Origin: a virus
Strand: one strand, 5' to 3'
Length of the DNA stretch: 33,198 bases
IMG/VR virus record: IMGVR_UViG_3300029448_000194
Span: 1 to 33,198 of that record
Shown: piece after piece, positions 15,285-22,932 of the stretch
How positions within the stretch are numbered: the stretch's first letter is position 1
Layout: each line of letters begins with the position of its first letter
The notes under the pieces: model-generated
What the model was told of the DNA's origin: nothing
What the model saw: only the letters and a program-made list of their open reading frames with translations
Database searches by the model: none
Translations under genes and position numbers: made by a program

Positions 15285-15530
15285 TTATCCTAATTTAATT
15301 AATTCTTCCCAATTACCTTTTGGAGCAATACCACCTAATTCAGCATTTCCTATCCAATAATTTCTTTCAGATAGAGTCCACAATGGATGAATCTCATCAC
15401 CTATTTGTCTTACAACTTGTTCTGCTACAAACTCTGCATCTTTTTTTTCCGTATTGTTTCCAACATCATTTAAAGTTACATTATCTGGTACTTCTATCTC
15501 TACATAAATTTTTGCTTTGTACATTGCCAT
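15285..15530 (-). CDS. Hypothetical small protein, leftward
   Basis: An 81-residue minus-strand protein (MAMYKAKIYVEIEVPDNVTL, then AEFVAEQVVRQIGDEIHPLW and a NYWIGNAELGGIAP tail). The start at 15530 has AGGAT upstream on the minus strand and a sigma70-like promoter. It has a beta strand followed by helix; no motif gives a function. The pair of leftward genes, each with its own host-type promoter, sits between the sheath and tube genes as an early-gene island. Similar small acidic proteins are common in phage early regions, often as host-takeover factors, but this is only context. Confidence 0.7.
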   Translation of the reverse strand: MAMYKAKIYVEIEVPDNVTLNDVGNNTEKKDAEFVAEQVVRQIGDEIHPLWTLSERNYWIGNAELGGIAPKGNWEELIKLG

Positions 15531-15568
15531 TTAAACTATCCTTTATTCTTCGTCATTAATCATAGTTT

Positions 15569-15597
15569 AATATACGAATACTCTATATTAATGTCAA
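15569..15597 (-). promoter_or_regulatory. Sigma70 promoter for leftward gene
   Basis: On the minus strand TTGACA (15597-15592), exactly 17 nt, then TATATT (15574-15569). It is an almost consensus promoter, about 40 nt before the start at 15530. Confidence 0.8.
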
Positions 15598-15671
15598 GCT
15601 TTATTTTAAAAAACTTCAATAAAACTTCTAAGAGTATATCATATACCAATATACACTTTTTTTACTTTTGT

Positions 15672-15680
15672 GATATTTAT
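15672..15680 (+). promoter_or_regulatory. Putative late promoter element before tail tube gene
   Basis: TTTTGTGATATTTATTAGTGTA lies 40 nt before the GTG at 15720. The element and the leader up to AGACTTTTTAGGAGAAA closely match those before gp13 (5308-5350). Confidence 0.6.
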
Positions 15681-15719
15681 TAGTGTATTGAAAATTAAAG
15701 ACTTTTTAGGAGAAAGAAA

Positions 15720-16211
15720 GTGGCTGAATTAATAGACCCAAGTGAAATATTTTTTACCCCGTTTGAACCGAAAACGAAAAATCGTTTTATTATGTACATC
15801 GATGGTATCCCTGCATATTTAGTGAAAACGGCCAATAGACCTCAAATCACATTTGAAGAGGTTGAAATTAACCATATCAATGTTAAACGATATGTCAAAG
15901 GAAAGGGTACATGGGAACCTTTAGAAATATCATTATATGATCCAATCGTTCCAAGTGGTGCTCAAGCAGTTATGGAGTGGGTTAGACTTCATCACGAATC
16001 AGTAACAGGTCGTGATGGATATTCAGACTTCTATAAAAAAGACATAACATTTAATGTACTGGGACCAGTTGGTGATAAAGTAGAAGAGTGGCAGTTAAAG
16101 GGTGCATTCATCCAAACAGCTAACTTCAATGATTTAGATTTCGCAAATGGTACTGATGTTGCAGATATTAATCTAACACTTCGTTACGATTACGCAATCT
16201 TACAATTCTAA
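15720..16211 (+). CDS. 19: Tail tube protein (gp19-like)
   Basis: The 163-residue protein has exactly the length of T4 gp19 and sits after gp18 as in T4. Motifs fit the tube fold: PKTKNRFIMYIDGIPAYLVK (about 18-37), EVEINHINVKRYVKGKGTWEP and a final VADINLTLRYDYAIL strand. It stacks as hexameric rings inside the sheath and forms the DNA channel. It starts at GTG 15720, with AGGAG 8-12 nt upstream; no ATG lies near the conserved N-terminus. The two leftward genes split it from gp18. Confidence 0.92.
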   Translation: MAELIDPSEIFFTPFEPKTKNRFIMYIDGIPAYLVKTANRPQITFEEVEINHINVKRYVKGKGTWEPLEISLYDPIVPSGAQAVMEWVRLHHESVTGRDGYSDFYKKDITFNVLGPVGDKVEEWQLKGAFIQTANFNDLDFANGTDVADINLTLRYDYAILQF

Positions 16212-16223
16212 TAGGAGAATAGA

Positions 16224-16445
16224 ATGGCATTTTCAGACATATTTAAAGACGATAACGAATACAACGAAAAATCTATTATAGGATTTGGTGCATTTGCTAT
16301 CATGGTAATATTTGCAGGTGCAGATGTTGTAACTGGACTTATGGGTAAAGATTTAGTAATCAACGATGTTGTTTACAATTCTTTCTTATTTACCACATTG
16401 GGTAGTTTCGGTATTGCAGGAGCAGAAAAAGTTTTAAAAAAATAA
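16224..16445 (+). CDS. Small membrane protein with two predicted transmembrane segments
   Basis: The 73-residue protein has a charged N-terminus (MAFSDIFKDDNEYNEKS), a hydrophobic segment (IIGFGAFAIMVIFAGADVV, about 18-36), a polar turn (GKDLVINDVVYN) and a second hydrophobic segment (SFLFTTLGSFGIAGAEKVL, about 53-71). Two helices and a small size would fit a class II holin, but no lysin gene is near and many phages carry unrelated small membrane proteins in this position. It follows the tube gene by 12 nt with AGGAG, so it is cotranscribed with virion genes. Confidence 0.65.
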   Translation: MAFSDIFKDDNEYNEKSIIGFGAFAIMVIFAGADVVTGLMGKDLVINDVVYNSFLFTTLGSFGIAGAEKVLKK

Positions 16446-16456
16446 ATTGAAGTTTT

Positions 16457-16508
16457 TGTACACTTAGTACATAGTTATTAACATATGGTTATACAATCTT
16501 ATACAATC
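16457..16508 (+). promoter_or_regulatory. Leader with hairpin and direct repeat before gp26-like gene
   Basis: TGTAC-ACTTA-GTACA (16457-16471) forms a short hairpin like the one at 2351-2364. It is followed by a perfect tandem repeat TTATACAATC (16489-16498 and 16499-16508), directly before TTAGGAG and ATG 16524. The function is unknown. Confidence 0.4.
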
Positions 16509-16523
16509 TTAGGAGATACATAA

Positions 16524-17300
16524 ATGGCAGCAGCAGAAAATCAATTCGATTTTCCTACTGAAGTTCTATCTTTACCATCAAAGGGATTATTATATCCCGA
16601 AGATAGTCCACTTCGCTCAGGAACAATCGATGTAAAATATATGACAGCAAAAGAAGAAGATATTCTAACATCTACAAACCTTATTGAAAAAGGTGTAGTT
16701 ATAGATAGACTATTGGAATCAGTAATTGTAAATGATAAAATCAAAGTAGAAGACTTACTAATTGGTGATAAGAATGCAATTATGGTTGGAACACGAGTAT
16801 TAGGTTATGGTAAAGAATATCCAGTACAGATAACAGATCCAGACACAGGTAAAACAATAGAATCTGCAGTTGATTTAACTACATTAGAACACAAGAAGTT
16901 TGACGAAAAAGTTTTTACAAATGAAAATAAATTTGAATTCACATTACCAAATTCTAAAAGAGTAATTGAATTTAAATTATTAACACATAAAGATGAACTT
17001 GAAATAGAAGAAAAACTTAAAGGTTATGATAAGGTAGAAGAGTTAACTGGAGTAAGAAACGAACTAACAATAAGACTTAAACATCAAATATTATCAGTAG
17101 ATGGTAGTACAGATGGTAAGAGTATTAGTGACTTTGTTGATAATGCATTTCTTGCACTTGATACAAGAGAGTTTCGTAAGTATGTAACTTCTATTCAACC
17201 TGATATTGATTTATCAATCAACTACACAAGTGAAACGGGTAAAGAACATAAAATACCCATTGCACTTGGGATTGACTTTTTTTGGCCAGCCGGCGACTAA
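16524..17300 (+). CDS. 26: gp26-like tail/baseplate assembly protein (short product)
   Basis: The 258-residue protein has features of the T4 gp26-like baseplate family: FPTEVLSLPSKGLLYPEDSP (about 10-29), SGTIDVKYMTAKEEDILTS, LIGDKNAIMVGTRVLGYGKEY and the C-terminal GIDFFWPAGD. In T4 gp26 is a baseplate hub assembly factor. Here the gene lies three genes upstream of the tape measure, where long-tailed phages keep their tail assembly chaperone. The zero-frame product ends at TAA 17298-17300. A T7 run at codons 252-254 followed by a hairpin suggests that some ribosomes leave this frame (see the next entry). Confidence 0.8.
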   Translation: MAAAENQFDFPTEVLSLPSKGLLYPEDSPLRSGTIDVKYMTAKEEDILTSTNLIEKGVVIDRLLESVIVNDKIKVEDLLIGDKNAIMVGTRVLGYGKEYPVQITDPDTGKTIESAVDLTTLEHKKFDEKVFTNENKFEFTLPNSKRVIEFKLLTHKDELEIEEKLKGYDKVEELTGVRNELTIRLKHQILSVDGSTDGKSISDFVDNAFLALDTREFRKYVTSIQPDIDLSINYTSETGKEHKIPIALGIDFFWPAGD

Positions 17301-17309
17301 CAGGCCGGC
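17277..17309 (+). promoter_or_regulatory. Candidate frameshift site: T7 slip run plus hairpin
   Basis: TTTTTTT (17277-17283) is followed by a 5-nt spacer (GGCCA) and a hairpin of GCCGGC (17289-17294), loop GACTAACAG and GCCGGC (17304-17309). The zero frame reads TTT TTT TGG; re-pairing of tRNA-Phe allows +1 or -2. The GC-rich stem is striking in this AT-rich genome. Confidence 0.65.
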
Positions 17310-17508
17310 AATACACGAAGAAATCTTCAGCCTAACATATTACGGCAACGGCGGGTTTACCTACCAGGCAGTGTATAATATGCCCATTCCACTAAGACGA
17401 TTCTACATTCAAAAGATAATGGATGCAGTAGAAGAACAAAAACAAGGTATGGAAAATGCACAGAAAAAATCTTCATCAACACCTCGTCCTAACTTTCAGA
17501 AATCTTAA
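17284..17508 (+). CDS. Downstream frame of gp26-like gene, probably reached by programmed frameshift
   Basis: From 17284 a second frame encodes about 74 residues: QPATNRPAIHEEIFSLTYY, NGGFTYQAVYNMPIPLRRFY and IQKIMDAVEEQKQGMENAQ, then a low-complexity tail. The protein-like sequence begins immediately after the T7 run (17277-17283) and overlaps the gp26-like stop. No ATG with a ribosome binding site exists at its head; only a TTG at 17206, preceded by noise-like sequence, is in frame. Joining the frames by a +1 slip gives a 327-residue protein, and by -2 a 328-residue one. The context matches the G/GT-type chaperones of other tailed phages. Independent initiation at ATG 17381 cannot be excluded but would discard the conserved-looking part. 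Confidence 0.7.
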   Translation, partial: GQPATNRPAIHEEIFSLTYYGNGGFTYQAVYNMPIPLRRFYIQKIMDAVEEQKQGMENAQKKSSSTPRPNFQKS

Positions 17509-17513
17509 AACTT

Positions 17514-17522
17514 GATATTTAT
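17514..17522 (+). promoter_or_regulatory. Putative late promoter element before tape-measure region
   Basis: CTTGATATTTATTATTG lies right after the frameshift product stop (17508) and 22 nt before ATG 17544, with AGGAG between. Confidence 0.5.
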
Positions 17523-17543
17523 TATTGATTAACAGGAGTAGAA

Positions 17544-17786
17544 ATGTCAAAAATAACAATTACAGATAAAAAACTAATACCAGAATTTGTTGGTTCATTG
17601 TTTAAAGCAATTGCAACAAAGAGAGCCAAAAAGAATGTATTAAAACAATTATCTAAAGATCCTGTAATCAAAAGAAGTATTCAGAAGATTGCACAAATCG
17701 ATAAAGAAACTCAACAATATCTTGATAAGAAAATGAAGGATCCTGAATTTAACCAAGATATGAAAGACCTCGGAATCGATTTATAA
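17544..17786 (+). CDS. Small hypothetical protein upstream of tape measure
   Basis: The 80-residue protein is helical and basic in its first half (MSKITITDKKLIPEFVGSLF, then KAIATKRAKKNVLKQLSKDP) and acidic at the end (DPEFNQDMKDLGIDL). No known motif is seen. The AGGAG ribosome binding site is good. Its place between the frameshift pair and the tape measure suggests a tail assembly accessory protein. It has no cysteine, signal or membrane segment. Confidence 0.65.
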   Translation: MSKITITDKKLIPEFVGSLFKAIATKRAKKNVLKQLSKDPVIKRSIQKIAQIDKETQQYLDKKMKDPEFNQDMKDLGIDL

Positions 17787-17833
17787 AAAAGTAATCTTTC
17801 GGTTATACCATATAATTTAATATAGAGACACAA

Positions 17834-20041
17834 ATGGCAGACAATACCGGCAAGGCAAAAAGAGATTTCGAGGATATACAAAAATCCACAAAGGCCACTA
17901 ATGATTTCATTAAGGAAATGGCAAGAGAATTTCCTGATATCGTTAGTTATACCAAACAACTTGCCCAACAAATGGGTGGATACAAAAAGTTATCCGATGA
18001 TTCACTCGACACCTTAAAAAAATCAAACGACTTAACAAGAGAAATATTAGGTAATCGTAGAGATATACATAAGGAATCGTTTGCAACAAAAGATTTATCT
18101 GAATTAGAATATGAATTTCAAAGAAAAGGACTTACCAATAGAGTAAAGTTAATTCAGAAGTTAAAAGAAGAACAAAGAATTCAAAAAAATATTAATAATA
18201 AAATAAGTGCATCTGCCAATATGGCAAAAAAGTTTGGTGATAATTTATCCAATAGTGTAAAGAACATTCCATTTATAGGTGATTTCTTATCAACTGCAAT
18301 GGGATTAGATAATTTAGGTCAAGATATGGGTGACTCAGTACGAAATAGTATGGGCCCAGGTAGTAGTTTTTCTTCAAATGCATTTGCAGAATTTGCAGGT
18401 GGAACTGGTACTGATTTATTTAGAGGTAAAGAATTAAGACCAGAAGAGATATTAGATGTATCAGATTATCGTGAATATATGAAAGGTGAGGGTAAAGCTA
18501 GTGGAAAGGCATTTAAAGATTTCCAAAAGGAAGAGATGTTAAAGAGGGGTGAAAGACCTGACGGATCTAGAGCTTTTGCAGAACAGATACTTGGTGAAGA
18601 CCCTAAAAAGTTTATAGACAACCTTAATATCGGTAAAGCCATTTCAAATACTGGTCGTGGTATGGGTAAACTATTTGGAATATCATTTATACTAAGTATG
18701 TCAGCAGTACTTGTGAAGGCATTTAGTCAAGGATTATTTGCATTGGGACCCAATAATTTTATAAAGTCATTCTTACCTGGATTTAATGCATTTAAAGATA
18801 CATTTGGTGATGTAGATAAATTCAGTTTTAAGACTGCAGGAAATTTACTTGTTTCAAAAATTACATTGGGTATTGCAGCAGAAGATGCATTAAAATTAGC
18901 TCAAGCTCAAAGTGAAATATCAAATTTATCTATAGACCAGGCATTAGCTCAACAAAGAGTTACTGCAGATTATGCAAGACAACGAGGTGTAATACCAGCA
19001 GATGTTATAAAAGACTTGGCAAATAATTCACAATTGATTGCAGAGTTCACAGAAGATGGTGGAAAAAATCTTGCAATGGCTGCAGTCGAAGCTCGTAAAT
19101 TGGGATTAAGTATTAGTACTACTGCAACAATTGCTAATTCATTATTAGATTTTGAATCGAGTATTGAAAAGGAAATGGAAACATCAGTATTGTTGGGTAG
19201 ACAATTGAATCTCGAAAGAGCTCGTCAACTTGCATTTGATGGTGATATGTTGGCATTACAAAAAGAAATTGTAAACCAAGTTGGTAGTGAGGCAAAATTA
19301 AGACAAATGAGTGTTATACAACGAAGAAGTTTGGCATCAGCACTTGGTATAGAGGTACAAGATTTAAATAAACTTGCAAAAGGTGAAGTTACATTCTCAA
19401 ATGGTATTTTAGATAAAGCAGTAGAGATACTTAATAAGTATTCAAAGGCAATTATGTTTGTACTTGGTGGTACTCTTATATATGGTCTTGGTAGATTCGT
19501 ATTAGAATTAAGAGCAAATTATTTGAGTAATGCCGCAAATACTAAAGCAATAAATGCAAATACAGCTGCAATAATTGGTGGTGGTGGTGCATCAAATCTA
19601 TCATCGAGGTCGAAAACAGGCCTGACACCAGGTGGTACTTTTGATATGAGAACTAATAAAGGAAAAGCACTTTCAAGAGCTGCAAAAGTTAGTAAATATA
19701 CAAAAGGTAGTGCAGTACTATCAGGACTACCAGGATTAATGGAAGCAGGAGCCGCTGGAATGCAGGGAGATACAATGGGTGTTGCATCAGGATTAACACA
19801 GGCCGCAGGTGGAGCCGGTGGAGCAGCAATTGGAGCTGCAATTGGTTCATTCTTCTTACCAGGAATTGGTACTGCAATTGGTGGTGTAATAGGTGGATTG
19901 GCTGGAAACCTTGCAGGAGATAAAGCGGGAGATGCAATGTTTCAAAGTAAGAGTGAAGAACAATTTGGTTCAATGGTAACATCACTTGAAAAAATTAGTA
20001 ATAATACAAAAGGAATGAATGACATGGGTATGTCATATTAG
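17834..20041 (+). CDS. Tape-measure protein (gp29-like role)
   Basis: The 735-residue protein has a tape-measure layout: a charged, helical N-terminal third with coiled-coil potential (FEDIQKSTKATNDFIKEMAR onward), a hydrophobic segment (ISFILSMSAVLVKAFSQGLF, about 279-298), a second one (AIMFVLGGTLIYGLGRFVLE, about 537-556), and a glycine-rich hydrophobic C-terminus (GGAAIGAAIGSFFLPGIGTA, then IGGVIGGLAGNLAG). Such proteins set tail length and are ejected with the DNA, the hydrophobic parts helping pore formation. T4 gp29 is 590 residues. No peptidoglycan hydrolase motif is seen. Assignment rests on architecture and on the chaperone-like pair just upstream. Confidence 0.75.
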   Translation: MADNTGKAKRDFEDIQKSTKATNDFIKEMAREFPDIVSYTKQLAQQMGGYKKLSDDSLDTLKKSNDLTREILGNRRDIHKESFATKDLSELEYEFQRKGLTNRVKLIQKLKEEQRIQKNINNKISASANMAKKFGDNLSNSVKNIPFIGDFLSTAMGLDNLGQDMGDSVRNSMGPGSSFSSNAFAEFAGGTGTDLFRGKELRPEEILDVSDYREYMKGEGKASGKAFKDFQKEEMLKRGERPDGSRAFAEQILGEDPKKFIDNLNIGKAISNTGRGMGKLFGISFILSMSAVLVKAFSQGLFALGPNNFIKSFLPGFNAFKDTFGDVDKFSFKTAGNLLVSKITLGIAAEDALKLAQAQSEISNLSIDQALAQQRVTADYARQRGVIPADVIKDLANNSQLIAEFTEDGGKNLAMAAVEARKLGLSISTTATIANSLLDFESSIEKEMETSVLLGRQLNLERARQLAFDGDMLALQKEIVNQVGSEAKLRQMSVIQRRSLASALGIEVQDLNKLAKGEVTFSNGILDKAVEILNKYSKAIMFVLGGTLIYGLGRFVLELRANYLSNAANTKAINANTAAIIGGGGASNLSSRSKTGLTPGGTFDMRTNKGKALSRAAKVSKYTKGSAVLSGLPGLMEAGAAGMQGDTMGVASGLTQAAGGAGGAAIGAAIGSFFLPGIGTAIGGVIGGLAGNLAGDKAGDAMFQSKSEEQFGSMVTSLEKISNNTKGMNDMGMSY

Positions 20042-20050
20042 GAATAAAAA

Positions 20051-22621
20051 ATGGGATTATTAGAATTAACAAAAGATTTATCGAATTTTAAGTATACCGA
20101 TTATAGTCAAGTTGGTACTGCATATGATTTCATGGGAAATGATCATGCAAATGGATTTACTAATAATATGGCATTTCCAAATACACAATTTGTTGGTATA
20201 GATGGTAGTAAAACAATATTTGATTCAAACAATACAATCACATTAGGTGGTAAAGATATTGGTATACCACAATCAAATATTCCAAGTCCTTTTAGTATTA
20301 AAGATATAACTGGTATAGATCCAGAATTTGGTGGAATTCATGGTGGAACCGAACCAGGTAACATACCACCACACCAAGATATACATACTCAATTTGATAA
20401 TGGTGTAGGAACATTAGATAATCCACAACAAAATTTCCCAAGTCCATTCAGTATTAAGGCAGTGGACAATATCAATCCAACACTCGGAGGAATTCATGGT
20501 GGAACTCTACCAAATAATGTACCACCACATCCAGACTCACATACTTTATATGATGATGGTGTAGGAATATTAAATAGTCCACAAGTAAATGTACCGAGTC
20601 CATTTAGTATTAAGGGTATTAGTGGACTTAATCCAAATTATGGTGGGATACATGGTGGTACTGAACCAGGTAATAATCCACCACACCAAGAAGAACATAC
20701 TCAATTTGATGATGGTGTTGGTACAGGTGGTATTGATGAATCACTACAAGAAACAGGAACATCACAGACATATACCGTATTACATTCAGGTTATGTTGTA
20801 GGTGATAGTGGTAGAATACCATTAAGTAATCAAGTTGTTTTAGGTGATGGAGATCCTTTAACAAGTGAGGGTGCATCACCAATAAGATTATATAATCAAG
20901 GAATTGGATTTGCAAATACAACCGATAATGAATCATTTAGTTGGGGAACTGATCATACTTTATCACTTGGTGTTGGACAAACTTATGGTGTTCGTGATAT
21001 AAGTGGGGCAGTTACAGGAAAAAAATATAGTGTACCATTTATGTTTGGTGAAGATATAGGTGAAGATATAAAAAGTGCAATAGATAGACAATACACAAAA
21101 ATTGGTGGAAATAAAGGATTAAGACAAGGTGGTGGAATTTTCTCTGAACCATTCATTATTAGAGAAATCGGAACTAACGATAAGTTTCTCGGATTAGACA
21201 ATGGTAGTGCACTTTTATTGGCAGGAGCTATTGGTGGATTAAGTGGGGGACTTGGTGTAAATGGTAGTTTCTCTGGAGCTGTAACATCAGGATTAAGTAC
21301 TGCAGGAAGTGTATCACTAATTAGAGGTGGTATAATAACACAAGGGACACAGGCCGCAATTGATCAAGTTAGAATAGGTAAATTTTTATTATCACCAAGA
21401 GGACTTATTTGGAATTTAAAACAATATGTTTTACAAAGTTTTAATTCTCAAGATGGATCCATTGTTGGCCAACAGCTAGTTAAAGGTGGAACAACAATAT
21501 TTAATCCACTCTCAACAAGTAGAGCTATGGGTGAGGCAGTACTTGGTGGTGGTGCACCACTAAAAGATGCTAATCCATTAACAGGTCAACCAATACGACA
21601 TATGACATTTGATCCATATGAGAAACTTGCAGTAAAGTTATCAGAGGGAGTAAAGGATGTTGGGGATGCAATAGTAGCAGGTGCTTCTAAATTACGAAGA
21701 CCGAGTGAAGATACTTCAGCGACAGATAAAAAGACTGCAGAGGCAGTTAAAGATTTATCACCATCAGATGGTGGTGGTTTTGCAAAAACAATTATAACCA
21801 AAACAATAGAAGCTGGTAAAAAAGCATTAGGTGAAAGACAACTATCAGTAACGATTAATGATAGAGATAAAGATTTACAAGTACCTTATGGTGGTAAATT
21901 CGGAACATTAAAAACAGACGAGTTACCTACCGATTTAATAAAATTTAGAATTAGAGATGCAGTAAATGGTAAGTGGATAATCTTTCCTGCATTCCTTGAC
22001 GACATTACAGATAATTCAAGTGCAGAATATACAACAGAAAGATATATTGGTAGACCTGATGCTATTCACATTTATCAAGGATATACAAGAAATATATCAT
22101 TAAGTTTCAAAGTTGTTGCAATGAAGAAAAATGATATTCCAATAATTTGGGAAAAGATGAATTACCTAAAAGGTTTAACCACACCAACATTTAAGAAAAT
22201 AAGTGAAAGTGATAATGAAATGAGACCTATTACACCTTATATTTATTTAACTATTGGTGATTTACTTAATAATACACCAGGTTATTTTTCAAGTGTAAAT
22301 GTAACAATACCAGCAAATGTAACTTGGGAGATAGATGATGGTATACAATATCCACAAGTTTGTGATGTAAGTCTTGATTTCGTATATGTTGGTAAATCAT
22401 TACCAAACACACTTGGTAAACATTATGAAATACCTTGGTTAAAAGATAGTGGTATTGATACAGATAAATTTAGTACTTTTGGAGAGAACAATCCGAGGGA
22501 ACAGAAATTAGTACATCCAGATAGAAAAACAACTGCAAAAGTTGGAGGTCTCAAGGGTAAAGTAGAATTCACACCAAAAGAGATGATACAAAATCGAGCA
22601 GAGGGACTATTTCCAAAATAG
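20051..22621 (+). CDS. Baseplate tube-cap protein (gp48/gp54-like C-terminus) with N-terminal repeats
   Basis: In this 856-residue protein the C-terminal ~250 residues resemble the T4 gp48/gp54 tube-cap family: LIKFRIRDAVNGKWIIFPAF, IYQGYTRNISLSFKVVAMKK and IIWEKMNYLKGLTTP, ending in a strand-rich region. That family initiates tube assembly on the baseplate. The N-terminal part differs: three near-identical 52-residue repeats (aa 78-233) containing PSPFSIK, GGIHGGT and PPHxxxHT, then a Gly-rich stretch with a hydrophobic segment (about 380-425). T4 gp48 and gp54 are only 320-364 residues, so the N-terminus is an addition. It lies 10 nt after the tape measure. Confidence 0.65.
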   Translation: MGLLELTKDLSNFKYTDYSQVGTAYDFMGNDHANGFTNNMAFPNTQFVGIDGSKTIFDSNNTITLGGKDIGIPQSNIPSPFSIKDITGIDPEFGGIHGGTEPGNIPPHQDIHTQFDNGVGTLDNPQQNFPSPFSIKAVDNINPTLGGIHGGTLPNNVPPHPDSHTLYDDGVGILNSPQVNVPSPFSIKGISGLNPNYGGIHGGTEPGNNPPHQEEHTQFDDGVGTGGIDESLQETGTSQTYTVLHSGYVVGDSGRIPLSNQVVLGDGDPLTSEGASPIRLYNQGIGFANTTDNESFSWGTDHTLSLGVGQTYGVRDISGAVTGKKYSVPFMFGEDIGEDIKSAIDRQYTKIGGNKGLRQGGGIFSEPFIIREIGTNDKFLGLDNGSALLLAGAIGGLSGGLGVNGSFSGAVTSGLSTAGSVSLIRGGIITQGTQAAIDQVRIGKFLLSPRGLIWNLKQYVLQSFNSQDGSIVGQQLVKGGTTIFNPLSTSRAMGEAVLGGGAPLKDANPLTGQPIRHMTFDPYEKLAVKLSEGVKDVGDAIVAGASKLRRPSEDTSATDKKTAEAVKDLSPSDGGGFAKTIITKTIEAGKKALGERQLSVTINDRDKDLQVPYGGKFGTLKTDELPTDLIKFRIRDAVNGKWIIFPAFLDDITDNSSAEYTTERYIGRPDAIHIYQGYTRNISLSFKVVAMKKNDIPIIWEKMNYLKGLTTPTFKKISESDNEMRPITPYIYLTIGDLLNNTPGYFSSVNVTIPANVTWEIDDGIQYPQVCDVSLDFVYVGKSLPNTLGKHYEIPWLKDSGIDTDKFSTFGENNPREQKLVHPDRKTTAKVGGLKGKVEFTPKEMIQNRAEGLFPK
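20282..20749 (+). repeat. Three tandem 156-bp in-frame repeats
   Basis: Units at 20282-20437, 20438-20593 and 20594-20749 each encode 52 residues. They share PSPFSIK at the start, GGIHGGT and PPH with several histidines in the middle, and a D-GVG ending. The DNA copies have diverged at many synonymous positions, so the protein repeat is old and selected rather than a fresh duplication. Confidence 0.9.
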
Positions 22622-22627
22622 GAGTAA

Positions 22628-22930
22628 ATGATGCCAAGATACGATAATAATAAAGTTCTATATGATAAAGATTCACAACATCGTTATTTATCACGAATAA
22701 AATATCCAGTAATTCCTATAAAAGATAGTGATATACTTATAATTGCTAGATTTTCACACTCATACATATTACTTGCACAAGAACATTATGGTGATGTGGG
22801 ATTGTGGTGGATAATTGCAAGAGCAAACAATCAAAATAATGGTTCAGTTTTTCCTGAGATTGGTAAAAAAATAAGAATACCAACAGACATAGGGGATGTA
22901 TTAACTGAATTTGAATTTATGAATTCATAG
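22628..22930 (+). CDS. 53: LysM-like baseplate wedge protein (gp53-like)
   Basis: The 100-residue protein contains a LysM-type unit: FSHSYILLAQEHYGDVGLWW (about 40-59), IIARANNQNNGSVFPEIGKK and IRIP. This order is found in the C-terminal part of gp53-type baseplate proteins and in P2 gpX-like tail proteins. T4 gp53 is 196 residues, so this is a short version. It probably links baseplate wedges or binds the hub. GGAG precedes ATG 22628, 6 nt after the tube-cap stop, and the hub gene starts 2 nt after its own stop. Confidence 0.7.
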   Translation: MMPRYDNNKVLYDKDSQHRYLSRIKYPVIPIKDSDILIIARFSHSYILLAQEHYGDVGLWWIIARANNQNNGSVFPEIGKKIRIPTDIGDVLTEFEFMNS

Positions 22931-22932
22931 TT

